From an uncultured Paraglaciecola sp. (GTDB lineage: Bacteria; Pseudomonadota; Gammaproteobacteria; Enterobacterales; Alteromonadaceae), in NCBI GenBank assembly GCA_905479025.1, contig CAJQKX010000053.1, positions 1-8,128 of the forward strand: 8,128 nt of DNA. Reading direction: 5' to 3'. Both the position numbers and the translations under genes were made by a program. Under the pieces are notes generated by a model, which was not told where the DNA came from, did no database searches, and worked only from the letters and a program-made list of their open reading frames with translations. The stretch's first letter is position 1, and each line of letters begins with the position of its first letter. This document shows, one piece after another, positions 1 through 5,851 of the stretch.

Positions 1-1
1 T

Positions 2-36
2 ACTATATTGGCCGCTTGTAAAGTAAAAATACCAAT
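2..36 (+). other. Probable -1 frameshift in malic enzyme gene
   Basis: Reading from base 2 gives TILAACKVK, the kind of segment that precedes the Rossmann motif in malic enzymes. The rest of the gene is read from the frame of base 1, which has a TAA stop at 19-21. Adding one A to the A5 run at 25-29 would join the two as [14 protein letters not shown] without a break. If the A is really missing, translation from upstream ends at TAG 164-166 and loses the NAD domain. A homopolymer base-calling error is an equally simple explanation. Only about nine upstream codons are visible. Confidence 0.7.
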
Positions 37-858
37 TTGTCTGAACAAAAAGTGGCTTTTGTTGGTGCAGGATCCGCAGGGTGTGGTATTGCAGAGCAAA
101 TTATTCAACAAATGTGCAAAGAAGGTATTTCAGATACACAAGCCCGGGGCCAGGTATTTATGGTAGATCGATTTGGTTTGCTGACCGAAGGTATGCAAGA
201 ATTGCGAGATTTCCAACAACGTCTTGTTCAGTCTCAAGATGCCATTAAAGAATGGTCATTTAGTGGTGAATTTGCGTCATTGCTGGATGTGGTTAATTGT
301 GCACAGCCGGATATTTTAATCGGTGTGTCGGGTCAGGCGGGGCTGTTTACGGAACAAGTTATCCGTAGTATGAAAAAACATTGTGAATTGCCGATTATTT
401 TTCCTTTAAGTAACCCTTCTCGGCAAGTTGAGGCAACACCACATCAGGTTATAGAATGGACGGATGGTAAGGTTATTGTTGCAACGGGCAGCCCTTTTAA
501 ACCGGTTAAATATAAAAATAAAATTTATCCCATTGCTCAGTGTAATAATAGTTATATCTTTCCTGGTATTGGTTTAGGCGTCATTGTAGCAAAAGCCAGT
601 TTAATCAGCGACGAGATGTTAATGGCAGCCAGCGCCGCTCTGGCCGAAGCTTCCCCTCTTGCTGCAACGGGGCAAGGTGAGTTACTCCCCGCATTGTGCG
701 AAATAGCTCAATTGAGTAGAAAAATTGCCTTTGATGTAGCAAAAATAGCCATGCAGCAAAATCTGGCTTTAGAAGTATCAGATGAAATATTAGAAGAGCG
801 TATTGAGCGCAATTTCTGGATGCCAGAATATCGTCCTTATAAGCGAGTGAGTATTTAA
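37..858 (+). CDS. maeA: NAD-dependent malic enzyme, C-terminal NAD-binding part
   Basis: Oxidative decarboxylation of malate to pyruvate with NAD, in the cytoplasm. Only the C-terminal Rossmann domain lies in the window; the N-terminal malate-binding and catalytic half is to the left. The dinucleotide-binding motif [10 protein letters not shown] is at residues 11-20 of this reading. It is followed by the family blocks [46 protein letters not shown] and [14 protein letters not shown], and the tail [15 protein letters not shown] closely resembles my recollection of E. coli MaeA. The first codon given here is TTG at 37, but that is only where this frame opens. The true protein starts upstream, and the preceding codons lie in another frame (see 2-36). 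Family assignment is very sure; intactness is not. Confidence 0.93.
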   Translation: MSEQKVAFVGAGSAGCGIAEQIIQQMCKEGISDTQARGQVFMVDRFGLLTEGMQELRDFQQRLVQSQDAIKEWSFSGEFASLLDVVNCAQPDILIGVSGQAGLFTEQVIRSMKKHCELPIIFPLSNPSRQVEATPHQVIEWTDGKVIVATGSPFKPVKYKNKIYPIAQCNNSYIFPGIGLGVIVAKASLISDEMLMAASAALAEASPLAATGQGELLPALCEIAQLSRKIAFDVAKIAMQQNLALEVSDEILEERIERNFWMPEYRPYKRVSI

Positions 859-1186
859 TTTAAATACTTATAAGAAACATCGCAAAGTGAGTAAAAACCA
901 TGTTTCTTATGTTTTCGAGTTAACTTACATTCCACTTTCTATCCAACAAGCATTTCTTTTAATGGACCTTTTCTTAGTTTCGAAAGGAATTAATCAGCGG
1001 TTGTAAGTACTAGGGTATTGAATCGTTCACTTCACTTCAAATATATTGCCCCTTAAAAGTGCATTTTTACCTCTAATCGTGATTTTGACTCGTAACATCA
1101 CACATATTTTGCTTGTTAGCATAAGTAAAATAGGGGCTAAGCTAATGGGTACCAAAGTTGCTTAGTTTATTCATACGTAATCAATA
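859..1186. other. Intergenic region between maeA and the deaminase gene
   Basis: No reading frame with coding character was seen on either strand. Besides the hairpin at 870-910 there is a short inverted repeat (CCTTT 967-971 with AAAGG 983-987). A TTGACT at 1085-1090 is a fair -35 match, but no -10 box sits at 16-18 bp spacing; the nearest, TATTTT at 1105-1110, is only 14 bp away. The deaminase promoter is presumably here, but I cannot place it. Confidence 0.5.
870..915 (+). terminator. Hairpin downstream of maeA, possible terminator
   Basis: A perfect 11-bp inverted repeat: ATAAGAAACAT at 870-880 and ATGTTTCTTAT at 900-910, with a 19-base loop, followed by GTTTTC. It lies 11 bases after the maeA stop, the right place for a terminator. 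The stem is AT-rich, the loop is long and the T-tract is short, so it could also be a processing site or a chance palindrome. Confidence 0.45.
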
Positions 1187-2209
1187 GTGAGTAAATATGA
1201 TATGCAACATTTTATTGAGAAAATGCCTAAGGCAGAACTACATGTTCACCTTGAAGGGACACTCGAACCAGAACTAAGCTTTCAACTTGCCAAAAAAAAT
1301 GGGGCTGAGTTGGCCTACAAAACACCAGAGGCCTTAGTGGCTGCCTATGACTTTCATGACTTGCCATCATTCTTAAATATTTATTATGCAGGCATGAATG
1401 TGCTGGTGGAAGAGGATGATTTCTACCAATTGACCTTCGCATACTTGACCAAAGCCAGAAGCCAAGAAACCTTATATGCAGAGCTATTCTTTGACCCACA
1501 AGCACATACCTCCAGAGGGATCAGCTTTGATACCGTGATAACCGGTATCCATCAAGCTCAAGTAAATGCAGAAAAAAAAATGGGTATTAAAAGCCAGCTT
1601 ATTATGTGTTTTTTGCGAGAGATGAGTGCGGAGTCTGCCATGCAACATTTAGTGTTAGCCAAGCCTTATCGCAATTGGTTGGTCGGGGTGGGGCTTGATT
1701 CTGATGAGAGGAACAACCCTCCAGTAAAGTTTGCTGAGGTATTTTCAGAAGCAAAAGCAATGGGGTTAAAGCTCACAATGCACTGTGATGTTAATCAGCA
1801 AAATAGTCTGATGCATATTAAACAATGTGTTAGCGATATTCAGGTTGATCGTATCGATCATGGGATCAACTCACTAGAGTGTGAAGTATTGTGTGAGCTT
1901 ATCAAGCACAAAAAGTTAGGACTGACTGTGTGCCCAGTGTCCAATCAATTTGTGGTGCAATCACTTACCTCAGATGAAATTCATAAAATGCTTAAAAAAG
2001 ACATGTTAGTCACCATCAATTCAGACGATCCTGCCTATTTTAGGGCTTATTTAAATGAGAACCTGATTGAGTTGCAAAAAGAAGGGAAGTTTAATCAAAA
2101 CCAGATAGTGACTCTGGTCGGCAATGCATTTAAGGTCGCTTGGTTGGATAATGCGACTCAAAATGACTATTTGCAGCAATTACATCGTTATGTAAGCCAA
2201 CACATTTAA
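1187..2209 (+). CDS. Adenine/adenosine deaminase-family aminohydrolase with variant active site
   Basis: A cytosolic TIM-barrel metal-dependent aminohydrolase of the adenosine/adenine deaminase family, expected to remove the 6-amino group of an aminopurine. Length (340 aa) is normal. Visible are the metal motif HVHLEGTLEPE (His19, His21), FFDPQAHTSRG (102-111), GVGLDSDE (167-174), His199, RIDHG with His225, CPVSN, and NSDDPAYF with Asp280/Asp281. The strings FFDPQ-HT and SDDPAYF are typical of the adenine deaminase type. Oddly, the usual HAGE motif reads HCDV (199-202), placing Val where the catalytic Glu is expected. Substrate is therefore uncertain: adenine, an N6-substituted adenine, or another amine. 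The start is GTG 1187; ATG 1202, five codons in, is equally possible, and neither has a strong Shine-Dalgarno sequence. Its 3' end lies inside a tandem duplication. Confidence 0.88.
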   Translation: MSKYDMQHFIEKMPKAELHVHLEGTLEPELSFQLAKKNGAELAYKTPEALVAAYDFHDLPSFLNIYYAGMNVLVEEDDFYQLTFAYLTKARSQETLYAELFFDPQAHTSRGISFDTVITGIHQAQVNAEKKMGIKSQLIMCFLREMSAESAMQHLVLAKPYRNWLVGVGLDSDERNNPPVKFAEVFSEAKAMGLKLTMHCDVNQQNSLMHIKQCVSDIQVDRIDHGINSLECEVLCELIKHKKLGLTVCPVSNQFVVQSLTSDEIHKMLKKDMLVTINSDDPAYFRAYLNENLIELQKEGKFNQNQIVTLVGNAFKVAWLDNATQNDYLQQLHRYVSQHI

Positions 2210-2229
2210 AGAAAGTGTTGTGTGTTTTT
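2198..2229 (+). terminator. Candidate terminator overlapping the deaminase stop codon
   Basis: CAACAC (2198-2203) can pair with GTGTTG (2215-2220), followed within five bases by a T5 run (2225-2229). An alternative pairing AACACA (2199-2204) with TGTGTT (2221-2226) is also possible. The left arm encodes the penultimate Gln-His, so the hairpin loop contains the stop codon. The same hairpin and T5 run are kept in the duplicated copy at 2875-2906. The stem is only 6 bp. Confidence 0.45.
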
Positions 2230-2400
2230 GAATTGCGATGGTGGGCTTAAAAAAGCCTATGGCAGTTCTAGTGACTATTCCGCCCTCCTGACCAAACAAC
2301 ATCAGCTGTTACAAACTACGGTTCATTTGAATTTGAACAAGCAGCATGAATACTAATGTTTAGAGTGTTGCACCTAAACACATCGAAATATATCGTAATG

Positions 2401-2460
2401 CAGTTAAATGCAGTTAAATGCAGTTAAATGCAGCTAAATGCAGTTAAATGAAGTTAATTG
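2401..2460 (+). repeat. 10-bp tandem repeat array, six units
   Basis: Six consecutive 10-mers: CAGTTAAATG three times, then CAGCTAAATG, CAGTTAAATG and AAGTTAATTG. The unit length is close to one DNA helical turn. In the right-hand duplicate the array has only two units, so it has expanded or contracted since the duplication. Confidence 0.9.
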
Positions 2461-2651
2461 CATAAATTTGAATAGAACTGTATGGAGTGTGGGAGGTTGA
2501 ATGGAACTGCGGAAGAATACGGTTTATTGAAGGATTTTGAAGATAATTGCTGTATTTCAAAGAATATCGCATCATTTTATGGATTTAAAGCATGGCAGAT
2601 GCATCTAGATTATTGATCTATTCGTTTTCGTCGCTTACCTTTTGGGAAACA

Positions 2652-2690
2652 AAACCGATTTAGTATGGGTGTAGCTACGCGAGTCGGTTT
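2652..2690. terminator. Conserved inverted repeat, left copy (possible bidirectional terminator)
   Basis: AAACCGA (2652-2658) and TCGGTTT (2684-2690) enclose a 25-base loop that contains the palindrome GTAGCTAC. Its twin is at 3288-3326. The segment 2661-2698 is identical in both copies. Position between convergent genes suggests a terminator, but the stem is short and no long T-tract follows directly. Confidence 0.35.
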
Positions 2691-2705
2691 ATCTTTTATC
2701 TTCGC

Positions 2706-2886
2706 ATTTAAATGAGAAACTGAATGTTTTGTAAAAAGTTGTTTAGTTTAATCAAAACCAGATAATAGAAATAGTCCTTAATATCATTAAAATCAATTGA
2801 TTAAATGGTAATGCATTTTAAGTCGCTTGGTTAGATAAAACGACTATTTGCAGCAATTGCATCGTTATGTAAGCCAACACACTTAA
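2706..2886 (+). pseudogene. Duplicated, degenerate 3' end of the deaminase gene
   Basis: A second copy of the deaminase tail made by the tandem duplication. Matching pieces are AATGAGAAACTGA after the junction, TTTAATCAAAACCAGATA (2747-2764), GTCGCTTGGTTAGAT, and a final stretch that still reads LQQLHRYVSQHT then TAA (2884-2886), against LQQLHRYVSQHI in the intact gene. It has an early stop after LNEKLNVL, a roughly 30-base insertion around 2770-2805, a further small indel at 2811-2823 and a 10-base deletion. There is no start, so it is not expressed as a protein. Confidence 0.85.
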
Positions 2887-2906
2887 ATAAAGTGTTGTGC
2901 GTTTTT
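2875..2906 (+). terminator. Duplicated copy of the deaminase terminator hairpin
   Basis: CAACAC (2875-2880), GTGTTG (2892-2897) and a T5 run (2902-2906). Both arms are unchanged from the left copy at 2198-2229, while the loop has changed. It may act as a back-up terminator for read-through from the deaminase gene. Confidence 0.35.
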
Positions 2907-3078
2907 GGATTGCGATGGTCAGCTTAAAAAAGCTTAAGGGCAGTTTAAGAAGCTATTCTGTCCTCCTTACCAAACAACATCAGCTGTTAGAGATTAAGGT
3001 CCATTGGAATTTGAACAAGCAGCATGAATGCTAATGTTTAGAATATTGCAGCTAAGTGCATTGAAATGTATCGTAATG

Positions 3079-3098
3079 AAGCTAAATGCAGTTAATTG
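3079..3098 (+). repeat. 10-bp tandem repeat array, two units (duplicate copy)
   Basis: AAGCTAAATG and CAGTTAATTG, flanked on the left by the same TATCGTAATG that precedes the six-unit array at 2401. It is exactly four units (40 bp) shorter than that array. Confidence 0.8.
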
Positions 3099-3287
3099 CA
3101 GATATTTGAATGGAGCTGTATGGAGTGTGGGGGTGAATGGAACTGCGGAGGAATGCGGTTTATTGAAGGAGTTTGAAGATAATTGCTGTATTTCACAGAA
3201 AATCGCATCATTTAATGGATTTAAAGCATGGCAGCTGCATCTAAATTATTAACCTATTCGTTTTCGTTGCTTATCTTTTGGGAAGCA

Positions 3288-3326
3288 AAACCGATCTAGT
3301 ATGGGTGTAGCTACGCGAGTCGGTTT
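3288..3326. terminator. Conserved inverted repeat, right copy, downstream of the transferase gene
   Basis: AAACCGA (3288-3294) and TCGGTTT (3320-3326), the same structure as at 2652-2690. On the minus strand it lies about 35 bases beyond the stop of the glutathione transferase gene and ends in TCGGTTTTG, compatible with a weak terminator for that gene. Confidence 0.4.
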
Positions 3327-3360
3327 ATCTTTTACCTTCGCATTTAAATGATTATAAAAA

Positions 3361-3981
3361 TTAAAGTAAGATTTTTTCATTAAAAGTAGGGTTAGCGAAC
3401 ATTTGAGATACGAACGCTGCAAGATTCGGCCAGCGAGCACCATCCACTTTCAAGCCACCTGCAGCAGCATTAACAAAAGGTGACGCAATAGCAAAATCTG
3501 CGATGCTTAAGGTATTAGCAACAAAATAAGCATTGTTACCAAGCTGTGTTTCTAGATAATCGAAGATGATTGGCGCATCGCCGTTGACCACTTTCGCCAC
3601 CGCTTCTTCATCAGTTGGGGTTCCAAACATTTTAGGATTAAGCACTCGTTGAAAAAAAATTGTGCCTAGGGAAGGTGTTAAATGAGTGTCAGCATATTTC
3701 TCTAACCAAAGCGCATTGGCATACTCAGTTGCATCTGTTGGATAAAGTGGCGTATCTGGGTGATTCTTTTCCAGGTAAGCACAAATAACAGACGAGTCGC
3801 CCAATGTCACTTCATCATTCTGATATACAGGAATTTTACCTAAAGGATTAAGTGATAACAGTTCACTTTTTTCGCCAAATGGTATGATCGGATTAATGGT
3901 GTAATGGATACTTTTGGTATTCAACACAGCTTGTACTTTTCTAACATAAGGTGAAGCAGACACCCCGTGGAGTGTTGGCAT
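3361..3981 (-). CDS. Glutathione S-transferase family protein
   Basis: A cytosolic GST (206 aa, normal length) expected to join glutathione to electrophiles or act in a related thiol reaction. The N-terminal thioredoxin-like domain (about 1-78) has SASPYVRKV at 8-16, with Ser8 or Ser10 as the likely catalytic residue. NPLGKIPVY (45-53) carries the cis-proline, and GDSS (61-64) is the glutathione-binding motif before the helix ICAYLE. The all-helical C-terminal domain has the N-capping box SIAD (159-162) in NTLSIADFAIASPF. The ATG at 3979-3981 is preceded by AGGAGA (3987-3992 on the minus strand), about 6 bases upstream. It stands alone, convergent with the deaminase gene and divergent from the hydrolase gene. 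The substrate cannot be read from sequence. Confidence 0.95.
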   Translation of the reverse strand: MPTLHGVSASPYVRKVQAVLNTKSIHYTINPIIPFGEKSELLSLNPLGKIPVYQNDEVTLGDSSVICAYLEKNHPDTPLYPTDATEYANALWLEKYADTHLTPSLGTIFFQRVLNPKMFGTPTDEEAVAKVVNGDAPIIFDYLETQLGNNAYFVANTLSIADFAIASPFVNAAAGGLKVDGARWPNLAAFVSQMFANPTFNEKILL

Positions 3982-3986
3982 AATAA

Positions 3987-3992
3987 TCTCCT
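3987..3992 (-). promoter_or_regulatory. Ribosome binding site of the transferase gene
   Basis: AGGAGA on the minus strand, about 6 bases before the ATG. It is among the best Shine-Dalgarno matches in the window and fixes the start at 3981. Confidence 0.75.
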
Positions 3993-3995
3993 AAT

Positions 3996-4010
3996 AATGG
4001 CTAGGCCATT
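3996..4010. promoter_or_regulatory. Perfect palindrome in the transferase leader, possible operator
   Basis: AATGGC TAG GCCATT: 6-base arms around a 3-base centre, directly upstream of the ribosome binding site of the transferase gene. Its size and position would suit a dimeric repressor or a small leader hairpin. No family-specific consensus was recognised. Confidence 0.35.
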
Positions 4011-4052
4011 TGCGATGTTGCTTATGGTGAATAAAAAAAAGCGTGCTGTATA

Positions 4053-4069
4053 CATTTTTAACAAAAATG
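4053..4069. promoter_or_regulatory. Perfect palindrome upstream of the transferase gene
   Basis: CATTTTT AAC AAAAATG, with 7-base arms and a 3-base centre, about 70-90 bases upstream of the transferase start and next to the hexamer TATACA (4048-4053 read as TGTATA on the plus strand). It may be an operator over the promoter, or a chance AT-rich palindrome. Confidence 0.3.
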
Positions 4070-4372
4070 AGCGAGCTAAAAGGTAATCTTAGCATCCATC
4101 TTTGTCGTCTTTTCCGCTATGAGATGTTACAAAGGAACAGGGCATACAACAGACTTACGGGCAAAGTTTTAGTACTAACTAGGAGCGGTTTTATCAAGAT
4201 GGTAATATAGTATTAACTCAATTCACGATATCAAAAGATCTGTGTAGAGATACCAGTCTGTAAACCATGGAAGTCGACGGCAAACGTTGTATCAGCAATT
4301 TCAGCTCGGAAACTTCTAATTAGTTACTTGAAATTGAATTATTAGAAATACTTGCACAGGACTGAATGTTGA

Positions 4373-5137
4373 ATGAGTTTATTGAATAAAATTGGCCGTG
4401 GGTTAGCTGCGTATTTGGATAAACCGAGCGGGTTTATTCAACCATCAACCTGCAAACCAGAATTGTTGGCCTCCACAATAAGGGTGGGCGATGTATTGTT
4501 AGTTGATGGCTCAAGTAGGATCAGCACAGCAATTAAATTCCTTACTCAATCCACATGGTCTCATGCTGCTTTATGCATCGCCGATGATAGCAAGAGTACA
4601 GTCCCTAATTGTGACAATGTCACCTTAGTCGAAGCCGATGTTCTCGATGGTATAAGGACAGTATCTCTGAGTCATTATGAACACTTAGATACTAGAATCT
4701 GTCGTCCAGTAGGGTTGAATGATGAAGAAATAGATAATGCTATTGGGTTCGCTTTGGCTCAAGTTGGATATCAGTACGATATGAAGAATGTGTTTGATTT
4801 AATGCGTTATCTGGTTCAAACGCCACCAGTGCCGATTCGTTGGCGCAGAAAAATGATTATCCTTGGGAGCGGTGATCCAACCCGAGCTATTTGCAGCTCG
4901 TTCATTGCCCAGACATTCCAGTCAATTCGTTATCCTATATTGCCAGATATCTTTTTTGATAAGACCAAACATTCTTATAATAAAGCGCATTACAACGAAG
5001 TCTTACAAATTCGCCATCACACTTTATTTGTACCTAGAGATTTTGATATATCTCCTTATTTTAATATCGTTAAACCTACTTTGGATAAGGGATTTGATCC
5101 CCACGTTATCAAGTGGAGCGAACACCAACAGAGTTAG
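4373..5137 (+). CDS. YiiX/YebB-like permuted NlpC/P60 family cysteine hydrolase
   Basis: A cysteine hydrolase of the circularly permuted papain-like (NlpC/P60, C92/YiiX) group. Substrates in this group are mostly unknown; amide bonds of peptidoglycan or lipid-linked compounds are guesses. The domain opens with GDVLLVDGSSRISTAIKF (39-56) and TQSTWSHAAL, whose His64 is the predicted catalytic His. VEAD with Glu87, GYQYD (132-136) and AICSSF with Cys174 as nucleophile follow. The His-before-Cys order is the sign of permutation. There is no signal peptide or lipobox; residues 2-15 form a short amphipathic stretch. It matches what I recall of proteins annotated as 'lipo-like'. The start is ATG 4373 with a weak AGGA 11 bases upstream. 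A 7-codon frame opening at ATG 4366 overlaps the start and sits closer to that AGGA. Confidence 0.85.
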   Translation: MSLLNKIGRGLAAYLDKPSGFIQPSTCKPELLASTIRVGDVLLVDGSSRISTAIKFLTQSTWSHAALCIADDSKSTVPNCDNVTLVEADVLDGIRTVSLSHYEHLDTRICRPVGLNDEEIDNAIGFALAQVGYQYDMKNVFDLMRYLVQTPPVPIRWRRKMIILGSGDPTRAICSSFIAQTFQSIRYPILPDIFFDKTKHSYNKAHYNEVLQIRHHTLFVPRDFDISPYFNIVKPTLDKGFDPHVIKWSEHQQS

Positions 5138-5233
5138 TTGCCGTTAAAACGATATAAAACCAATATTTTATTCAGTTCCAAAAATATCTGTTGTTCCGTA
5201 AGATGCCGCTAGATTTAAACTTAATAAGCATTT

Positions 5234-5851
5234 ATGCCTACCTTCGCTACTCTAGCCGTATTTATCCCCACTATGTTTTTTATCTCCATTACACCCGGTA
5301 TGTGTATGACGCTGGCCATGACATTAGGACTAAAAATTGGCTTGCGCCGAACGTTGTGGATGATGCTAGGCGAAGTATTCGGTGTAGCCTTAGTTGCTGT
5401 TTCGGCAGTGATGGGCGCAGCTACAATTATGCTGAATTACCCGACAGTGTTCACATGGTTTAAGTGGATAGGCGGACTGTATCTAATGTATTTAGGGTGC
5501 AAAATGTACCGGTCGGGAACGCATCTGTCCCTTAGTTCAGAGATGGACTTAGCACTTAATCGTTATGCCCTAATATCACAAGGATTTGTCACCGCCATCG
5601 CTAACCCAAAAGGGTGGGCGTTTATGCTGTCAATTTTGCCACCTTTTATCGATGCAACTCAACCTATTACGTTTCAGCTTTTGGCGCTGGTGGGTATTAT
5701 TATGTTTAGCGAGTTTATCTGTATGTTGATTTATGCCACAGGGGGCAAGGGATTAAAAACCCTACTTAATAAAGGCAATAATATACGTTGGATGAACGGT
5801 ATTTCTGGCACCTTGTTGATAGGTGTAGGATTGTGGTTAGCTCTGAGCTAG
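5234..5851 (+). CDS. LysE/RhtB-family amino acid exporter
   Basis: An inner-membrane exporter of the LysE superfamily (205 aa, typical). Members expel amino acids or similar metabolites using the proton gradient; the substrate here is unknown. About six hydrophobic segments lie near residues 4-25, 42-67, 71-92, 115-138, 146-168 and 187-204. The family signature after helix 1 reads ITPGMCM (19-25), where most members have TPGP, and NPKGW (124-128) is the conserved loop. An in-frame TAA at 5225-5227 shows the start cannot be earlier than ATG 5234; the ribosome binding site is poor. The gene lies 96 bases after the cysteine hydrolase and could share its transcript. Its stop overlaps that of the convergent DUF3703 gene. 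Confidence 0.93.
   Translation: MPTFATLAVFIPTMFFISITPGMCMTLAMTLGLKIGLRRTLWMMLGEVFGVALVAVSAVMGAATIMLNYPTVFTWFKWIGGLYLMYLGCKMYRSGTHLSLSSEMDLALNRYALISQGFVTAIANPKGWAFMLSILPPFIDATQPITFQLLALVGIIMFSEFICMLIYATGGKGLKTLLNKGNNIRWMNGISGTLLIGVGLWLALS

Larger units (their letters stand above)
2049..2705 (+). repeat. Tandem duplication, left unit (657 bp)
   Basis: Direct repeat of 2706-3341. It begins at ATTTAAATGA (2049-2058) inside the deaminase gene and ends just before the next ATTTAAATGA (2706-2715). It contains deaminase codons 288 to stop, a terminator-like hairpin, a GGCTT/AAGCC hairpin (2244-2257), a 10-bp tandem array (2401-2460) and a conserved inverted repeat (2652-2690). Except for the deaminase end it appears non-coding. 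Confidence 0.93.
2706..3341 (+). repeat. Tandem duplication, right unit (636 bp)
   Basis: Diverged copy of 2049-2705, followed at 3342-3351 by the third ATTTAAATGA. The copies stay alignable throughout. The offset is 657 at the start, 677 at the deaminase stop, 678 before the 10-bp array, 638 after it and 636 at the end. The last 98 bases (2618-2715 against 3254-3351) differ at five sites, all transitions. The early part, corresponding to deaminase coding sequence, carries larger indels. Confidence 0.93.
3982..4372. other. Divergent intergenic region, transferase / cysteine hydrolase
   Basis: It must hold both promoters of the flanking divergent genes. Three palindromes are visible: 3996-4010, 4053-4069 and a weaker TAATA-TAG-TATTA at 4203-4215. 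No coding frame on either strand looks real; the longest sensible minus-strand piece around 4220-4320 is about 33 codons with no family resemblance. No promoter can be set with confidence. Confidence 0.5.

Noticed and set aside
1227..1505. Minus-strand ORF opposite the deaminase gene
   Set aside because: Shadow of a well-supported gene; no family resemblance.
2210..2352. Open frame after the deaminase stop (ending NLNKQHEY and NLNKQHEC in the two copies)
   Set aside because: No start codon, and the right copy has a stop and a shifted frame; not maintained as a protein.
2401..2460. CRISPR array or plasmid iterons
   Set aside because: Units are contiguous 10-mers with no spacers, no cas genes and no replication initiator nearby.
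3028..3252. Plus-strand ORF of 74 codons in the right repeat copy
   Set aside because: In the left copy its ATG is ATA, the 10-bp array introduces a TAA, and a 2-base indel shifts the frame. In the stretch open in both copies (about 38 codons) I count nine differences; one is a stop-to-stop change, and of the other eight seven alter the amino acid, so there is no sign of selection on protein.
2049..3351. Transposon or integron cassette as the cause of the repeat
   Set aside because: No terminal inverted repeats, transposase, integrase or attC-like ends; the boundaries are simple direct 10-mers inside a gene and its flank.
3249..3443. Minus-strand ORF of 64 codons
   Set aside because: Overlaps the 3' end of the transferase gene in another frame and runs into the non-coding repeat; no family resemblance.
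4276..4293. PurR-like core GCAAACGTT
   Set aside because: Only the centre fits the operator, it is far from the purine-related gene, and the flanking genes are not purine genes.
4863..5147. Plus-strand ORF inside the cysteine hydrolase gene
   Set aside because: Alternative frame of a recognised gene, with no plausible start signal.
5191..5463. Plus-strand ORF overlapping the exporter start
   Set aside because: Out of frame with a clear LysE-family protein; composition not protein-like.
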